From the NCBI GenBank assembly GCA_025351875.1, contig JANXVA010000534.1, positions 1 through 41,972 of the forward strand: a DNA stretch of 41,972 nt, read 5' to 3'. The DNA is from Myxococcales bacterium. GTDB lineage: Bacteria; Myxococcota_A; Polyangia; Polyangiales; Polyangiaceae. Positions 1-7,960 of this stretch are shown one piece after another. The notes below the pieces were generated by a model. It was not told where the DNA came from, did not search any database, and saw only the letters and a program-made list of their open reading frames with translations. Each line of letters opens with the position of its first letter. Position 1 is the first letter of the stretch. The position numbers and the translations under genes were made by a program.

Positions 1-442
1 TGTCCTTCACGGCGGGGTCGCGGAGCATCTCCTCGAGCTCGTCCGCGGCCTTCTCGATGTCGCCCGCGTACCAGAACGCGCGGCCGCGTAGGCCCTTCAC
101 ATCGCTGCCGGTCATCCCCTCGGTCAGCTTCACGGCCTGGGCATAGTCGAGCTTTGCGAGCGCGATGCGGGCGCCGAGCAGGCGAGTCTCCGGGTCCTTC
201 GGCGCGGCCTTGAGGGCGCCGTCGATGGAGGTGATCGCGTCTTCCAGATCGCCGGACTTGTACGCGGCCTTGGCGCGCGTGAGCCACTTGTCGGCCAGCG
301 GCGCACGGCCGGAGGCGTTTGGATCGGGACCGCCGCAGGCCATCGCGGCGAGCATCAGCGCGATCGTCAAAAAGGGAGCCGCCAGGCGCAACCTGAGGGC
401 TGCAGAGAGGGCAGTCGTTTGGGGCAGGCGTCGCGCTCTCAT
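1..442 (-). CDS. TPR-like lipoprotein, partial (C-terminus beyond left edge)
   Basis: The gene starts at ATG 442 and runs off the left edge, so only about 147 residues are visible. The N-terminus has basic residues, a hydrophobic stretch and a lipobox ending LAAMAC-GG near residue 33, so it is probably an outer-membrane lipoprotein. The rest is made of helical pairs of TPR type (for example AKAAYKSGDLEDAITSID, then ALKAAPKDPETRLLGARIAL). The start overlaps the stop of the upstream exonuclease as ATGA, so translation is probably coupled and the gene is the third member of the thiolase operon. TPR lipoproteins usually scaffold envelope complexes; no specific partner can be named here. Confidence 0.75.
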   Translation of the reverse strand, partial: MRARRLPQTTALSAALRLRLAAPFLTIALMLAAMACGGPDPNASGRAPLADKWLTRAKAAYKSGDLEDAITSIDGALKAAPKDPETRLLGARIALAKLDYAQAVKLTEGMTGSDVKGLRGRAFWYAGDIEKAADELEEMLRDPAVKD

Positions 443-1338
443 GGCTCCACTTTCCGAGGTGTCCCGTCGATTTCGATGCGTAGGATTCGATCCGCCCGGA
501 GCTCGCGCCGGCCTCGCCCAGGCAGCTGATAGCCGATCACCCGTGGGGGGTCGAGCCCCGCGACGATCTCGGTCAGGACCATCCTCATCGGCTCCTGAGG
601 ACGCCCTCGGGGCCGGTAGAACACGGTGATCGGACCGCCCGCGGCGACGGCTTCCGTGCACTCTGCAAGGATCCGGTCGCGCGCCTTGCGCTCCGCGATG
701 CGCACCTCCCAGACGTCGCGCGGGGTCGCAGGCTCCAGCACGGCCACACACTTCTCCCAGACGAACCGGAGCGCGGCCACGTCGGCATCGGCGCGGTGCG
801 CGCGCGAGCGATCGAGCCCGAAGTGCTCGCGCAGCGAATCGAGGGAGTGCTTCTTCAGGCCGAACGTCCGTCGCGAGAGGTTCAGCGTGTCGATGTAGTG
901 GGTGAGCGGCATCGGACTTCTCGCCCTCGCCATCGAAGCCTCGAGGAACGCGACGTCCCATGATGCGCCATGCGCCACCGGGATCGCGCCTTCGAAGAGC
1001 GCAGCGACCTCGGCCGCTATCTCGGCGAACGTCGGCGCGTCACGGAGCGCCTCGGCGAAGATCCCGTGCACGTGCGCGTTGCCGACCGGGTCGCTCGCGG
1101 CGTCCGGTTCGTCTGCGGTCGAGGCCGCCGCGACCTCGGCCCGGGCGATGTTCTCCGGGCGCACCAGCGTGTAGAGCCGCGCTTCGACCACGCCGCCGCG
1201 CACGCGTTCGATGCAGACCTCCACGACGCGATCCTTCGCGGCGTCGAGCCCGGTCATCTCGAGGTCGACGAACGCGAACGGGGCCTCGGCGAGAGGCAGG
1301 TCCCACGGCGCGCCCGGCGGCGGCGGCGGAGTCGTCAC
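439..1338 (-). CDS. DEDDh 3'-5' exonuclease (DnaQ/PolC-epsilon like) with a C-terminal WYL-like domain
   Basis: A 299-residue protein starting at GTG 1338, which overlaps the thiolase stop as GTGA. The exonuclease fold carries all five expected residues: D25 and E27 in FVDLEMTG, D128 in ASWDVAF, and H181/D186 in HRADAD. It would hydrolyse DNA 3' ends with two metal ions. An insertion of about 20 Ala/Asp-rich residues lies near 68-88. After residue 205 a second region, about 235-290, has the pattern VFYRPRGRP...RADRILRIEI, which resembles the beta-barrel of WYL domains that bind nucleic acid or nucleotides; this second assignment is inferred from pattern only. It is not a replicative epsilon subunit by context. 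It could be a repair exonuclease or a regulated nuclease. Confidence 0.8.
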   Translation of the reverse strand: MTTPPPPPGAPWDLPLAEAPFAFVDLEMTGLDAAKDRVVEVCIERVRGGVVEARLYTLVRPENIARAEVAAASTADEPDAASDPVGNAHVHGIFAEALRDAPTFAEIAAEVAALFEGAIPVAHGASWDVAFLEASMARARSPMPLTHYIDTLNLSRRTFGLKKHSLDSLREHFGLDRSRAHRADADVAALRFVWEKCVAVLEPATPRDVWEVRIAERKARDRILAECTEAVAAGGPITVFYRPRGRPQEPMRMVLTEIVAGLDPPRVIGYQLPGRGRRELRADRILRIEIDGTPRKVEP

Positions 1339-2558
1339 CGCTCGACGCACATCGCGATGCCCTGGCCCACGCCGATGCAGAGCGCGGCCATTCCGCGCTT
1401 CGCGTCGCGTGCCTTCATCGCGTGGAGGAGGGTGACGAGGATGCGGCAGCCGCTCGACCCGATCGGGTGCCCGAGCGCGATGGCGCCGCCTCGCACGTTG
1501 ACCCGCGTGGCGTCGAGGTCGAGCCCGCGAATGCACGCGATGGCCTGCGCCGCGAACGCCTCGTTGAGCTCGACGAGGTCGAGGTCCGAGACGGCCCAGC
1601 CAGCGCGCGCGAGCGCCTTCTTGCCAGCGGGGATCGGCCCCTCGCCCATCAGGTTCGGCTCGACGCCGGCGACGCCGCTGGCGACGACGCGCGCGAGGGG
1701 CTCGAGGTTCTCCGCCTTGAGGACGTCCTCGCTGACGACCATGATCGCGCTCGCGCCGTCGTTGAGCGGCGAGCTGTTGCCTGCCGTGACGGTGCCGCCC
1801 TTGCGGAACACGGGCTGGAGCTTGGCGAGTGCGGCGAGCGAGGCGTCCTCGCGCGGGCTCTCGTCCTTGGCGACGACGATCGATACGCCCTTCTTCTGCG
1901 GGATCGACACGAGCACGACCTCCGCGTCGAAGTCGCCGGCGGCCTGCGCGCGGAGGGCCTTTTCGTGCGACGCCAGCGCGAACGCGTCCTGCTCGTCGCG
2001 CGAGACCTTCCATTTCTCGGCGACGTTCTCGGCGGTCTCGCCCATCGACTGCAGCGGGAAGCGCTCGGCCATCAGAGGGTTCTCGAAGCGCCAGCCGAGG
2101 CTCGTGTCGTAGACCTTCGGGGCCGAACGCGCGAAGGCCTCGTCGCTCTTGCCGAAGACGAACGGCGCCCGTGTCATGCTCTCGACGCCTCCGGCGATGA
2201 CGCACTCGGCGTCCCCCGTCGCGATGCGCCGCACGGCGTCGCTCACCGCCTCGAGGCCAGAGCCGCAGAGGCGGTTCACCGTGACCGCGGGGATCTCGAA
2301 GGGGAGGCCCGCGAGGAGCATCGCCATGCGCGCCACGTTGCGGTTGTCCTCGCCGGCCTGATTCGTGGCGCCGAGCACGACGTGATCGACGCGGCCGACG
2401 AGCGAAGGTGCCCGCGCCGCGAGGGTACGGATGAGATGAGCCGCAAGGTCGTCGGCGCGCACCGGAGCGAGCCCGCCGCGATGCTTTCCGATGGGCGTAC
2501 GAACCGCGTGGACGAGATAGGCAGGGCGCAGGACGGAGCTCGAGGTGGACACAGACAT
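1335..2558 (-). CDS. Thiolase family acetyl-CoA acyltransferase
   Basis: 407 residues, the usual length for a thiolase. The nucleophile is C98 in NRLCGSG. The C-terminal signatures are NEAFA, GGAIALGHPIG with its His, and CIGVGQG with the second active-site Cys; the last motif is normally C-x-GGGQG, so one Gly is Val here. The enzyme either cleaves 3-ketoacyl-CoA or condenses two acetyl-CoA. It lies upstream of an exonuclease with which it overlaps by four bases, a pairing with no obvious metabolic logic. A hydroxyacyl-CoA dehydrogenase 3 kb away would supply its substrate. A possible -10 TAGGGT is nine bases before the ATG with no Shine-Dalgarno site, so the transcript may be leaderless. I cannot decide between biosynthetic (PhaA/AtoB) and degradative (FadA/PcaF) type. 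Confidence 0.9.
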   Translation of the reverse strand: MSVSTSSSVLRPAYLVHAVRTPIGKHRGGLAPVRADDLAAHLIRTLAARAPSLVGRVDHVVLGATNQAGEDNRNVARMAMLLAGLPFEIPAVTVNRLCGSGLEAVSDAVRRIATGDAECVIAGGVESMTRAPFVFGKSDEAFARSAPKVYDTSLGWRFENPLMAERFPLQSMGETAENVAEKWKVSRDEQDAFALASHEKALRAQAAGDFDAEVVLVSIPQKKGVSIVVAKDESPREDASLAALAKLQPVFRKGGTVTAGNSSPLNDGASAIMVVSEDVLKAENLEPLARVVASGVAGVEPNLMGEGPIPAGKKALARAGWAVSDLDLVELNEAFAAQAIACIRGLDLDATRVNVRGGAIALGHPIGSSGCRILVTLLHAMKARDAKRGMAALCIGVGQGIAMCVER

Positions 2559-2567
2559 GCCGCCGCG

Positions 2568-2573
2568 ACCCTA
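2568..2573 (-). promoter_or_regulatory. Putative -10 hexamer for the thiolase operon (leaderless)
   Basis: TAGGGT on the minus strand, nine bases before ATG 2558. No clear -35 and no Shine-Dalgarno site. Transcription would start at or next to the ATG. Confidence 0.45.
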
Positions 2574-2619
2574 GTCCCAAGGCGGAGGGCACGGAAGGAC
2601 CTCTTGGGGCGGAGGCTGT

Positions 2620-2625
2620 TAGGCT
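2620..2625 (+). promoter_or_regulatory. Putative -10 hexamer for the aldo/keto reductase (leaderless)
   Basis: TAGGCT ends seven bases before ATG 2633, so the first transcribed base would be about the start codon. There is no Shine-Dalgarno site. It lies in the 74-base divergent gap shared with the thiolase operon. Confidence 0.5.
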
Positions 2626-2632
2626 GCGCGCC

Positions 2633-3469
2633 ATGGAACCGACGACGCGGACGCTCGGAAGCACCGGTATCGCCGTGGAGGCGGTCTCCCTCGGTGGCGA
2701 GGGGATCCTCCGGACGCACGGGCGCGAGCGTGCCGCCGTCGCGATGATCCACGAGGCGCTCCGCGCGGGGGTCCGCTACTGCGACACCGCTCCGGCCTAC
2801 GACGAGAGCCAGGAGTACTACGGCGCCGCATTCCGCTCGATGGATGGGGCGCGGAACCGCGTATTTCTCGCGTCGAAGACGCACGAACGCCGAAAGATCC
2901 CCGCGCTGTCGCTCCTCGAAGGAAGCCTGCGCGCGCTGGGAACGGACCACGTCGACCTCTGGCAGATGCACGATCTGCGTACGCACGCGGACCTCGAGGC
3001 GATCTTCGCGCCGAACGGCGCCATCGAGGCCGCGGAGCACGCGAAGAAGGCGGGGAAAATTCGCTTCGTCGGGCTCACGGGGCATCAGGATCCCGCGATC
3101 CTGATCGCCGCGATGGAGCGCTACGACTTCGACTCCGTGCTCCTGCCGATCAACGCCGCCGACCCGGCGCGCCTGCCGTTTCTCACCACCGTCATCCCGC
3201 TCGCGCGCAAGAAGGGCATGGGCGTGGTCGGCATGAAGGTGATGGCCGCAGGTCGGCTACCCGGTGAGGGCGCCGCGACCGCGGAGGAGTGCATCCGCTA
3301 TGCGATGGGGTACGCCGACACGCTGATCATCGGCTGCAGCTCGCCCGCCGAGGTGCAGGACAACCTACGCATCGGGCGCACGGCGGTGCCGATGACCAAC
3401 GAGGAGCAGCGCGCGCTCGAGTCGCGACTCCGAGCAAACGCGGCGCGCTACGCGTACTTCAAGGGCTGA
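2633..3469 (+). CDS. Aldo/keto reductase
   Basis: 278 residues with a TIM-barrel reductase pattern. The catalytic tetrad is visible: D51 and Y56 (CDTAPAYDES), K82 (ASKTHER) and H113 (QMHDLRT). The NADPH-binding end includes the IIGCSSPAEVQDNL segment. The protein is shorter than the usual 310-330 residues and is closest in style to the single-domain reductases annotated as oxidoreductases; it lacks the C-terminal CxxCxxC iron-sulfur extension seen in some relatives. The substrate is unknown. The ATG is chosen because the -10 hexamer lies seven bases upstream and the conserved TRTLGSTG start of the barrel follows directly. Confidence 0.9.
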   Translation: MEPTTRTLGSTGIAVEAVSLGGEGILRTHGRERAAVAMIHEALRAGVRYCDTAPAYDESQEYYGAAFRSMDGARNRVFLASKTHERRKIPALSLLEGSLRALGTDHVDLWQMHDLRTHADLEAIFAPNGAIEAAEHAKKAGKIRFVGLTGHQDPAILIAAMERYDFDSVLLPINAADPARLPFLTTVIPLARKKGMGVVGMKVMAAGRLPGEGAATAEECIRYAMGYADTLIIGCSSPAEVQDNLRIGRTAVPMTNEEQRALESRLRANAARYAYFKG

Positions 3470-3566
3470 GCGAGAGAGAGAAAAAAAGGTCAAGCTCGCG
3501 GCGTCGCGGCCGTTCCTCTGGGTACCTCGGATCTCAACGAGGTTGTCTTCAAGCAGGAGCGAACCG

Positions 3567-4673
3567 ATGCGAACGATTTCGACACGCGTAGTCCTCTGGG
3601 TAGCGGCCTCGGCAGCGATGGCGGGGACGGCCGCATGTGGTGGCGGTGCTTCTTCGAGTGACAAGGCGTCGTCGGCAACTTCGCTGGGCGCGCTCAGCGT
3701 CGGGACGCGCGGCGATCTACCCGCGTGCAACGCGAGCACCGAGGCGACCGTCGCGTACGTCGTCGACGAGAAGAAGATCGTCGCCTGCGTATCGGGCACA
3801 TGGACCGCCGTGGTCTTCGCCGGCGGCTCGCAGGGCGCCCCCGGAGCTGCGGGAGCGCCGGGTGCACCTGGGCCGAGCGGTGCCGACGGCGCGCAGGGCG
3901 CCGCAGGAGCTCACGGACCGGCGGGCGCCACGGGTGATACCGGCGCCACGGGCGATACCGGCGCCACGGGTGCCACCGGCGAAAAGGGCGATACGGGCGC
4001 TGCGGGCAGCCCCGGCCTCAGCTCTCTGGTCGCCGTCAGCACGGTGGCGCCCGACGATCCGCACTGCCCCTTCGGCGGACTCGCGATCGCGGTCGGCGTC
4101 GATGATGACGGCAACGGCATCCTCGCGCTCGGCGAGGTCGATCAGACCGCGTACGTGTGCAACTCGTCGATCCCCGTGCGCGCCCGAAAGGTGTTCGTCA
4201 CCGCGCAGAGCTGGTCGGGAGCGCTCGGCGGCGTCGCCGGCGCCGACCAGAAATGCCAGGACGCCGCCAGCGCGGTCACGTCGCTCTCGGGCAAGACGTT
4301 CAAGGCCTGGATCAGCGAAGTCGGGTCGACGCCGAGCGATCGCTTCACGAAGGACGGCAAGTTTGTCCGCGTGGACGGCGTGCAGCTCGCAAGCACCTGG
4401 GATCGCTTCTTCGACGGGTACTACATCTCCCTCGATGCCCCGATCGCCCTCGACCAGAACGGCATCAAGGTGGGCGCAGGCGTGGCGGCCTGGAACTCCA
4501 CCGCATCCGACGGTACGGCGTGGGGGAGCCCCTACGACTGCGGCGGGTGGACCGACGGGACCGCGGCCTTGCGCGGGCTCACGGGCACGGCGCTCGCGTC
4601 CTCGTCACTCTGGTCCGAGGGCCTGGACTACACTTGCGACACGCTGCAGCACCTCTACTGCTTCGAGCAGTGA
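3567..4673 (+). CDS. Collagen-like lipoprotein with C-terminal DUF1554-like domain
   Basis: 368 residues. ATG 3567 is preferred over an in-frame start 24 bases upstream because AGGAG (3555-3559) sits seven bases before it and the signal peptide follows (basic start, hydrophobic run, AGTAAC-GGG lipobox). Residues about 90-152 are Gly-X-Y collagen triplets, first GAPGAAGAPG then Thr-rich GDTGATGDTGATG, then GEKGDTGAAGSPG. A linker module with an Asp-rich DDDGNG turn follows (about 153-203). The C-terminal part (about 206-368) has the VFVTAQSW-G-LGG-AGAD-KCQ-AA and FKAWIS pattern of DUF1554 surface proteins, with several Cys. Likely a surface-exposed trimeric lipoprotein. Ligand unknown. Confidence 0.8.
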   Translation: MRTISTRVVLWVAASAAMAGTAACGGGASSSDKASSATSLGALSVGTRGDLPACNASTEATVAYVVDEKKIVACVSGTWTAVVFAGGSQGAPGAAGAPGAPGPSGADGAQGAAGAHGPAGATGDTGATGDTGATGATGEKGDTGAAGSPGLSSLVAVSTVAPDDPHCPFGGLAIAVGVDDDGNGILALGEVDQTAYVCNSSIPVRARKVFVTAQSWSGALGGVAGADQKCQDAASAVTSLSGKTFKAWISEVGSTPSDRFTKDGKFVRVDGVQLASTWDRFFDGYYISLDAPIALDQNGIKVGAGVAAWNSTASDGTAWGSPYDCGGWTDGTAALRGLTGTALASSSLWSEGLDYTCDTLQHLYCFEQ

Positions 4674-4690
4674 GTCGCGCGCAGGGGGAG

Positions 4691-5488
4691 TCAGATCTTC
4701 GTCGCTCGCGTCATCAAGAAGTCCTGACGGACGTGGTTGTTCTCGAAATAGTGCGAGATGCCCTCCTCGAAGTCGCTCCGCAGCGCGGCGAGCTTCGCGG
4801 GATCCGAGGCCTCGAGCGCCGCGACGAGCTTGGTCATCGGACCGATGTTCGCCTCCATGAGCGCCCGGTGGTGCTGCACGCTGAGGATCTGCACGAACAT
4901 CGCGTCGCGCGCGAAGCGGAGAGCCTTCACAGCCGCTCCGAGTCGCTCCTTCACGACGTTCGTGTCGCCCCACTGCGATGGAGGTGAGACACCCGCCGGA
5001 GGGGGCGGGCCGTACTTGCCGAGCATCGCGAACATCTGCCCAACCAGGTGCTCCGACGGCCACGTCGAGAACGCGATCGTCCCGCCGGGCTTCAGGACAC
5101 GGAGCATCTCCTTGACCGCGATCTCGGGACGAGGCGCGAACATGTGACCGAACTGGCTCACGACGACGTCGAAGGTCGCGTCGCCGAAGTCGAGCGCCTC
5201 GACGTCGCCCTCGTTGAAGCTGATATCGAGCTTCATCAGCGATGCGTTCTGGCGCGCGTGCGCCACCAGCTCCGGCGTGAGATCCACACCTGTGACGCGT
5301 GCGCCGAGCCGTGCGGCCGTGAGCGCGACGACGCCCGTCCCACAACCGACGTCGAGCACGCGCGCGCCGTGCGTGATGCCTGCGACGCGGACGAGGCGCG
5401 GTGCGACCGAGGACGTCATCATCTCGGACGGCCCGAACGTCGACCACACACGCTTCGCGTTTTCCTTGAACTGAGCGATCGGATCCAT
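4691..5488 (-). CDS. Class I SAM-dependent methyltransferase
   Basis: 265 residues from ATG 5488, 17 bases after the upstream dehydrogenase stop, so probably in one operon. Motif I for S-adenosylmethionine binding is VLDVGCGTGVVAL; the acidic loop VDLTPELV and the post-motif FDVVVSQFGHMFAPRP with VLKPGGTIAFSTW complete a UbiE/COQ5-like Rossmann methyltransferase. The start of the protein (MDPIAQFKENAKRVWSTFGP) is like small-molecule methyltransferases annotated as class I. The acceptor cannot be told from the sequence. It ends 17 bases from the convergent collagen-like gene, with no obvious terminator between them. Confidence 0.87.
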   Translation of the reverse strand: MDPIAQFKENAKRVWSTFGPSEMMTSSVAPRLVRVAGITHGARVLDVGCGTGVVALTAARLGARVTGVDLTPELVAHARQNASLMKLDISFNEGDVEALDFGDATFDVVVSQFGHMFAPRPEIAVKEMLRVLKPGGTIAFSTWPSEHLVGQMFAMLGKYGPPPPAGVSPPSQWGDTNVVKERLGAAVKALRFARDAMFVQILSVQHHRALMEANIGPMTKLVAALEASDPAKLAALRSDFEEGISHYFENNHVRQDFLMTRATKI

Positions 5489-5505
5489 GGATTCCCCCCG
5501 AGCCG

Positions 5506-6411
5506 TCACCGGGCGACGGGCTGCCCGTCGACCCACTTGTAGAAGCCTTCGCCGGTCTTCTTCCCCAGTTTGCCGGCGCGCACCATCGAGCGCAAGATGG
5601 CCGGCGGCCGGAACTGGTCGCCGATCTCCTTCGTGAGGTGATCGAGGATCGCGAGGCGCACGTCGAGGCCGACGAGGTCCGTGAGCTTGAGCGGGCCCAT
5701 CGGGTGGCGATACCCGAGCTCCATGCCGCGATCGATGTCCTCCGCGGAGGCGACGCCCATCTCGAGCATGTGCATCGCCTCGGCGCCGAGGATCACTCCG
5801 AGGCGGCTGGTCGCGAAGCCCGGGACGTCGCGGACGACGATCGGCGTCTTGCCGAGCCCCTTCGCGAAGTCGACGGCGCGCGCGATCGTCGTGTCGCTGG
5901 TCGACAGACCGCGGACGACCTCCACGAGCTCCATCACCGGCGGCGGGTTGAAGAAGTGGAGCCCGACCGTGCGCTCCGGGACCCCGAGGCGCGCGCCGAG
6001 CTCGGTGATCGAGAGTGAAGAAGTGTTCGTCCCGATGAGCGCGTGCGGTCCGAGCACCTCGAGGAGCGGCTTCAGCACGTCGACCTTGAGCTGCATGTCC
6101 TCGGGGACGGCCTCGATCACGACGTCTGCGCCCGCGCACGCGTCGCGGGGATCGGTGGCGGCCGAGAGGCGGTTCATCGCCTGGTGGCGCTGGTCGCCCG
6201 TGATCTTTCCCTTCGTGAGGAGCTTCTCGAGCTGCGCGCCGATTGCCTTCACGGCGGCGAGAGCACGGCCCTCCGCGGCGTCGAACAGGCGGGTCGTGTG
6301 CCCGGACTGGGCCGTAACCTGCGCAATCCCCTGGCCCATCGCGCCCGTCCCGAGGACGGTGACGTGCAGCGATACGGCGATGGGCCTTGTTTTTCCGGGG
6401 TCGGCGCTCAT
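5506..6411 (-). CDS. 3-hydroxyacyl-CoA (3-hydroxybutyryl-CoA) dehydrogenase
   Basis: 301 residues. Start ATG 6411 has a good Shine-Dalgarno AAAGGAG nine bases upstream. The NAD-binding Rossmann motif is VLGTGAMGQGIAQ. The dehydrogenase signature HFFNPPPVMELVEVV carries the catalytic His, the catalytic Glu region is present, and the C-terminal half ends with the typical GEGFYKW. Single-domain length fits PaaH/Hbd enzymes that interconvert 3-hydroxyacyl-CoA and 3-ketoacyl-CoA with NAD(P). Together with the thiolase at 1335-2558 it gives two steps of beta-oxidation or of acetoacetyl-CoA reduction. A divergent -10 shared with the GGDEF gene lies upstream. Confidence 0.92.
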   Translation of the reverse strand: MSADPGKTRPIAVSLHVTVLGTGAMGQGIAQVTAQSGHTTRLFDAAEGRALAAVKAIGAQLEKLLTKGKITGDQRHQAMNRLSAATDPRDACAGADVVIEAVPEDMQLKVDVLKPLLEVLGPHALIGTNTSSLSITELGARLGVPERTVGLHFFNPPPVMELVEVVRGLSTSDTTIARAVDFAKGLGKTPIVVRDVPGFATSRLGVILGAEAMHMLEMGVASAEDIDRGMELGYRHPMGPLKLTDLVGLDVRLAILDHLTKEIGDQFRPPAILRSMVRAGKLGKKTGEGFYKWVDGQPVAR

Positions 6412-6449
6412 GCGTAAGTGCTCCTTTGTTTTGTGGGTTAGGGCGCGGG

Positions 6450-6459
6450 AGCATAGTCT
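6450..6459. promoter_or_regulatory. Overlapping divergent -10 elements (dehydrogenase and GGDEF gene)
   Basis: AGCATAGTCT reads TATGCT on the minus strand (6450-6455) and TAGTCT on the plus strand (6454-6459). The minus one gives a leader of about 30 bases with a Shine-Dalgarno site before ATG 6411; the plus one lies about 50 bases before GTG 6512. The two hexamers share two bases, so the promoters should compete. Confidence 0.4.
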
Positions 6460-6511
6460 ACGTAGTGTGCGACGCACACGACACACGCTCCCGAAGGTCG
6501 GCTAGAAGGCA

Positions 6512-7960
6512 GTGGCTCGGATTCTCCTGGTCGACGACAGCGCGAGCGCGCGAGCGCTTCTCGGCGTTCGCCTGCGCGACAAGGGCCATGAGGTCGAGGA
6601 GGTCGCGCACGCTGCGGACGCCGCCGAGATCGCGCTGAGCAAGCCGCCCGACGCCGTCGTGACCGACCTGTGGATGCCCGGCATCTCCGGCCTCCAGCTC
6701 TGCCGCCTCCTTCGCGCCGAGCCCGCCACCTCGACGGTGCCGGTCGTGCTCCTCACGGCCTCCGACGATCGCCGCTCGCGCTTCTGGGCGCGCCACGCCG
6801 GCGCGACCGCCTACGTCACGAAGACGGAGATCGACCGTCTCACCGACGTGCTCGGCGATCTCACGTCCTCGCCGAAGACGCGGCCGCCTCCCGCACCGAG
6901 CTCACCGAACCCGCAGGTGGTCACGCGCGGCAACGTCCAGGAGCGGCTCTCGCAGCTCCTCGACGCATCGCTGTTCGAGTCGACGATCGCCGGTGAGGTG
7001 CGTGCGCTGTCGCAGAAGGCCGAGGAGCTCGAGCAGCTGTTCGCCGACCTGAGCGCGCTCGCCTGCGACGTCGCAGGCTACCGCTGGCTCGCCCTCAAGA
7101 CCGACAGCGCGCCGGCGCCCCCCGTGAAGTACACGACGCGCCTCTTCATCCACACGACGCCCGATCTCAAGGAGGCGGCCGAGCGCGAGGCACGTGATGC
7201 GCTCGACGTCGCGCCGCCGCCCGAGCGTCGCAAGCCCGACGAGGGCGACGCGTTCATCATCGCCGACAAGCGCGCGGTCGACGCCGAGTGGTCTTCGCCG
7301 CCCATCGTCCTGCCCGTGAAGTTCGGCACGGTGCCGATGGGCCACATCGCGTTCGGACCTAGCCGTCGCGGCGCGTCGAACGACGATCGCCGTCTCATCC
7401 AGATGATGGCCAACGAGCTCGGCGGCCCGCTCCGGATGGCCGCGCTCGTCGCGGAGGCTCGTCGCCTCGCGTCGACCGACACGCTCACCGGGCTCCTCAA
7501 CCGTCGCGCCTTCGTCGAGCGGATCGAGAAGGCTCGTGCCGCGAGCGACAAGCAGCTCTTCCCGATCAGCATGCTGCTGCTCGACGTCGACCACTTCAAG
7601 AAGGTGAACGACACGCTCGGTCACGACGCCGGTGACGCCGTGCTCCAGGGCGTGGCGCGCGTGCTCCTCTCCATCGCCCGCAAGAGCGACTTCGTCGCGC
7701 GCTGGGGCGGTGAGGAGTTCGTCCTTTGCCTCACGTCGACCGCCGAGGCCGGCGGGCGCATCGCGGCCGAGCGCGTCCGTCGCGCCATCGCCGACGCCAG
7801 GTACGAGCTCCCGAACGGCACGGAGCACCGCGCGACGGCGTCCGTCGGCCTCGCGAGCGCCGAGAACGCCGCATGGGACATCCATGATCTGATCGGTCGC
7901 GCCGACAAGGCGATGTACTCCGCGAAGCATCGCGGGAGAAATCGCGTGGAGACTGCATGA
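6512..7960 (+). CDS. Response regulator diguanylate cyclase (REC-GGDEF)
   Basis: 482 residues from GTG 6512; the receiver starts at once (ARILLVDD), so no earlier start fits. Receiver 1-118 has D8/D9, phospho-acceptor D52 (VVTDLWMPG), T82 and K104. A coiled region (about 140-185) and a possible GAF-like region (185-315) follow. The GGDEF domain (about 318-482) has LTGLLNRRAF, DVDHFKKVND and the active loop RWGGEEF at 397-403, a functional variant of GGDEF. The product-inhibition I-site RxxD is R390-D393, exactly five residues before the loop. It should make cyclic di-GMP from two GTP when phosphorylated. No cognate histidine kinase is adjacent. Its stop overlaps the next start as ATGA. Confidence 0.92.
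   Translation: MARILLVDDSASARALLGVRLRDKGHEVEEVAHAADAAEIALSKPPDAVVTDLWMPGISGLQLCRLLRAEPATSTVPVVLLTASDDRRSRFWARHAGATAYVTKTEIDRLTDVLGDLTSSPKTRPPPAPSSPNPQVVTRGNVQERLSQLLDASLFESTIAGEVRALSQKAEELEQLFADLSALACDVAGYRWLALKTDSAPAPPVKYTTRLFIHTTPDLKEAAEREARDALDVAPPPERRKPDEGDAFIIADKRAVDAEWSSPPIVLPVKFGTVPMGHIAFGPSRRGASNDDRRLIQMMANELGGPLRMAALVAEARRLASTDTLTGLLNRRAFVERIEKARAASDKQLFPISMLLLDVDHFKKVNDTLGHDAGDAVLQGVARVLLSIARKSDFVARWGGEEFVLCLTSTAEAGGRIAAERVRRAIADARYELPNGTEHRATASVGLASAENAAWDIHDLIGRADKAMYSAKHRGRNRVETA

Noticed and set aside
439..2664. A 741-codon open frame on the minus strand spanning exonuclease and thiolase DNA
   Set aside because: Only the last 299 codons (the exonuclease) have a family pattern; the first part is Arg-rich and out of frame with the thiolase, whose own frame at 1335-2558 is clear.
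960..2747. A 595-codon plus-strand open frame
   Set aside because: Antisense to thiolase and exonuclease genes whose motifs are clear.
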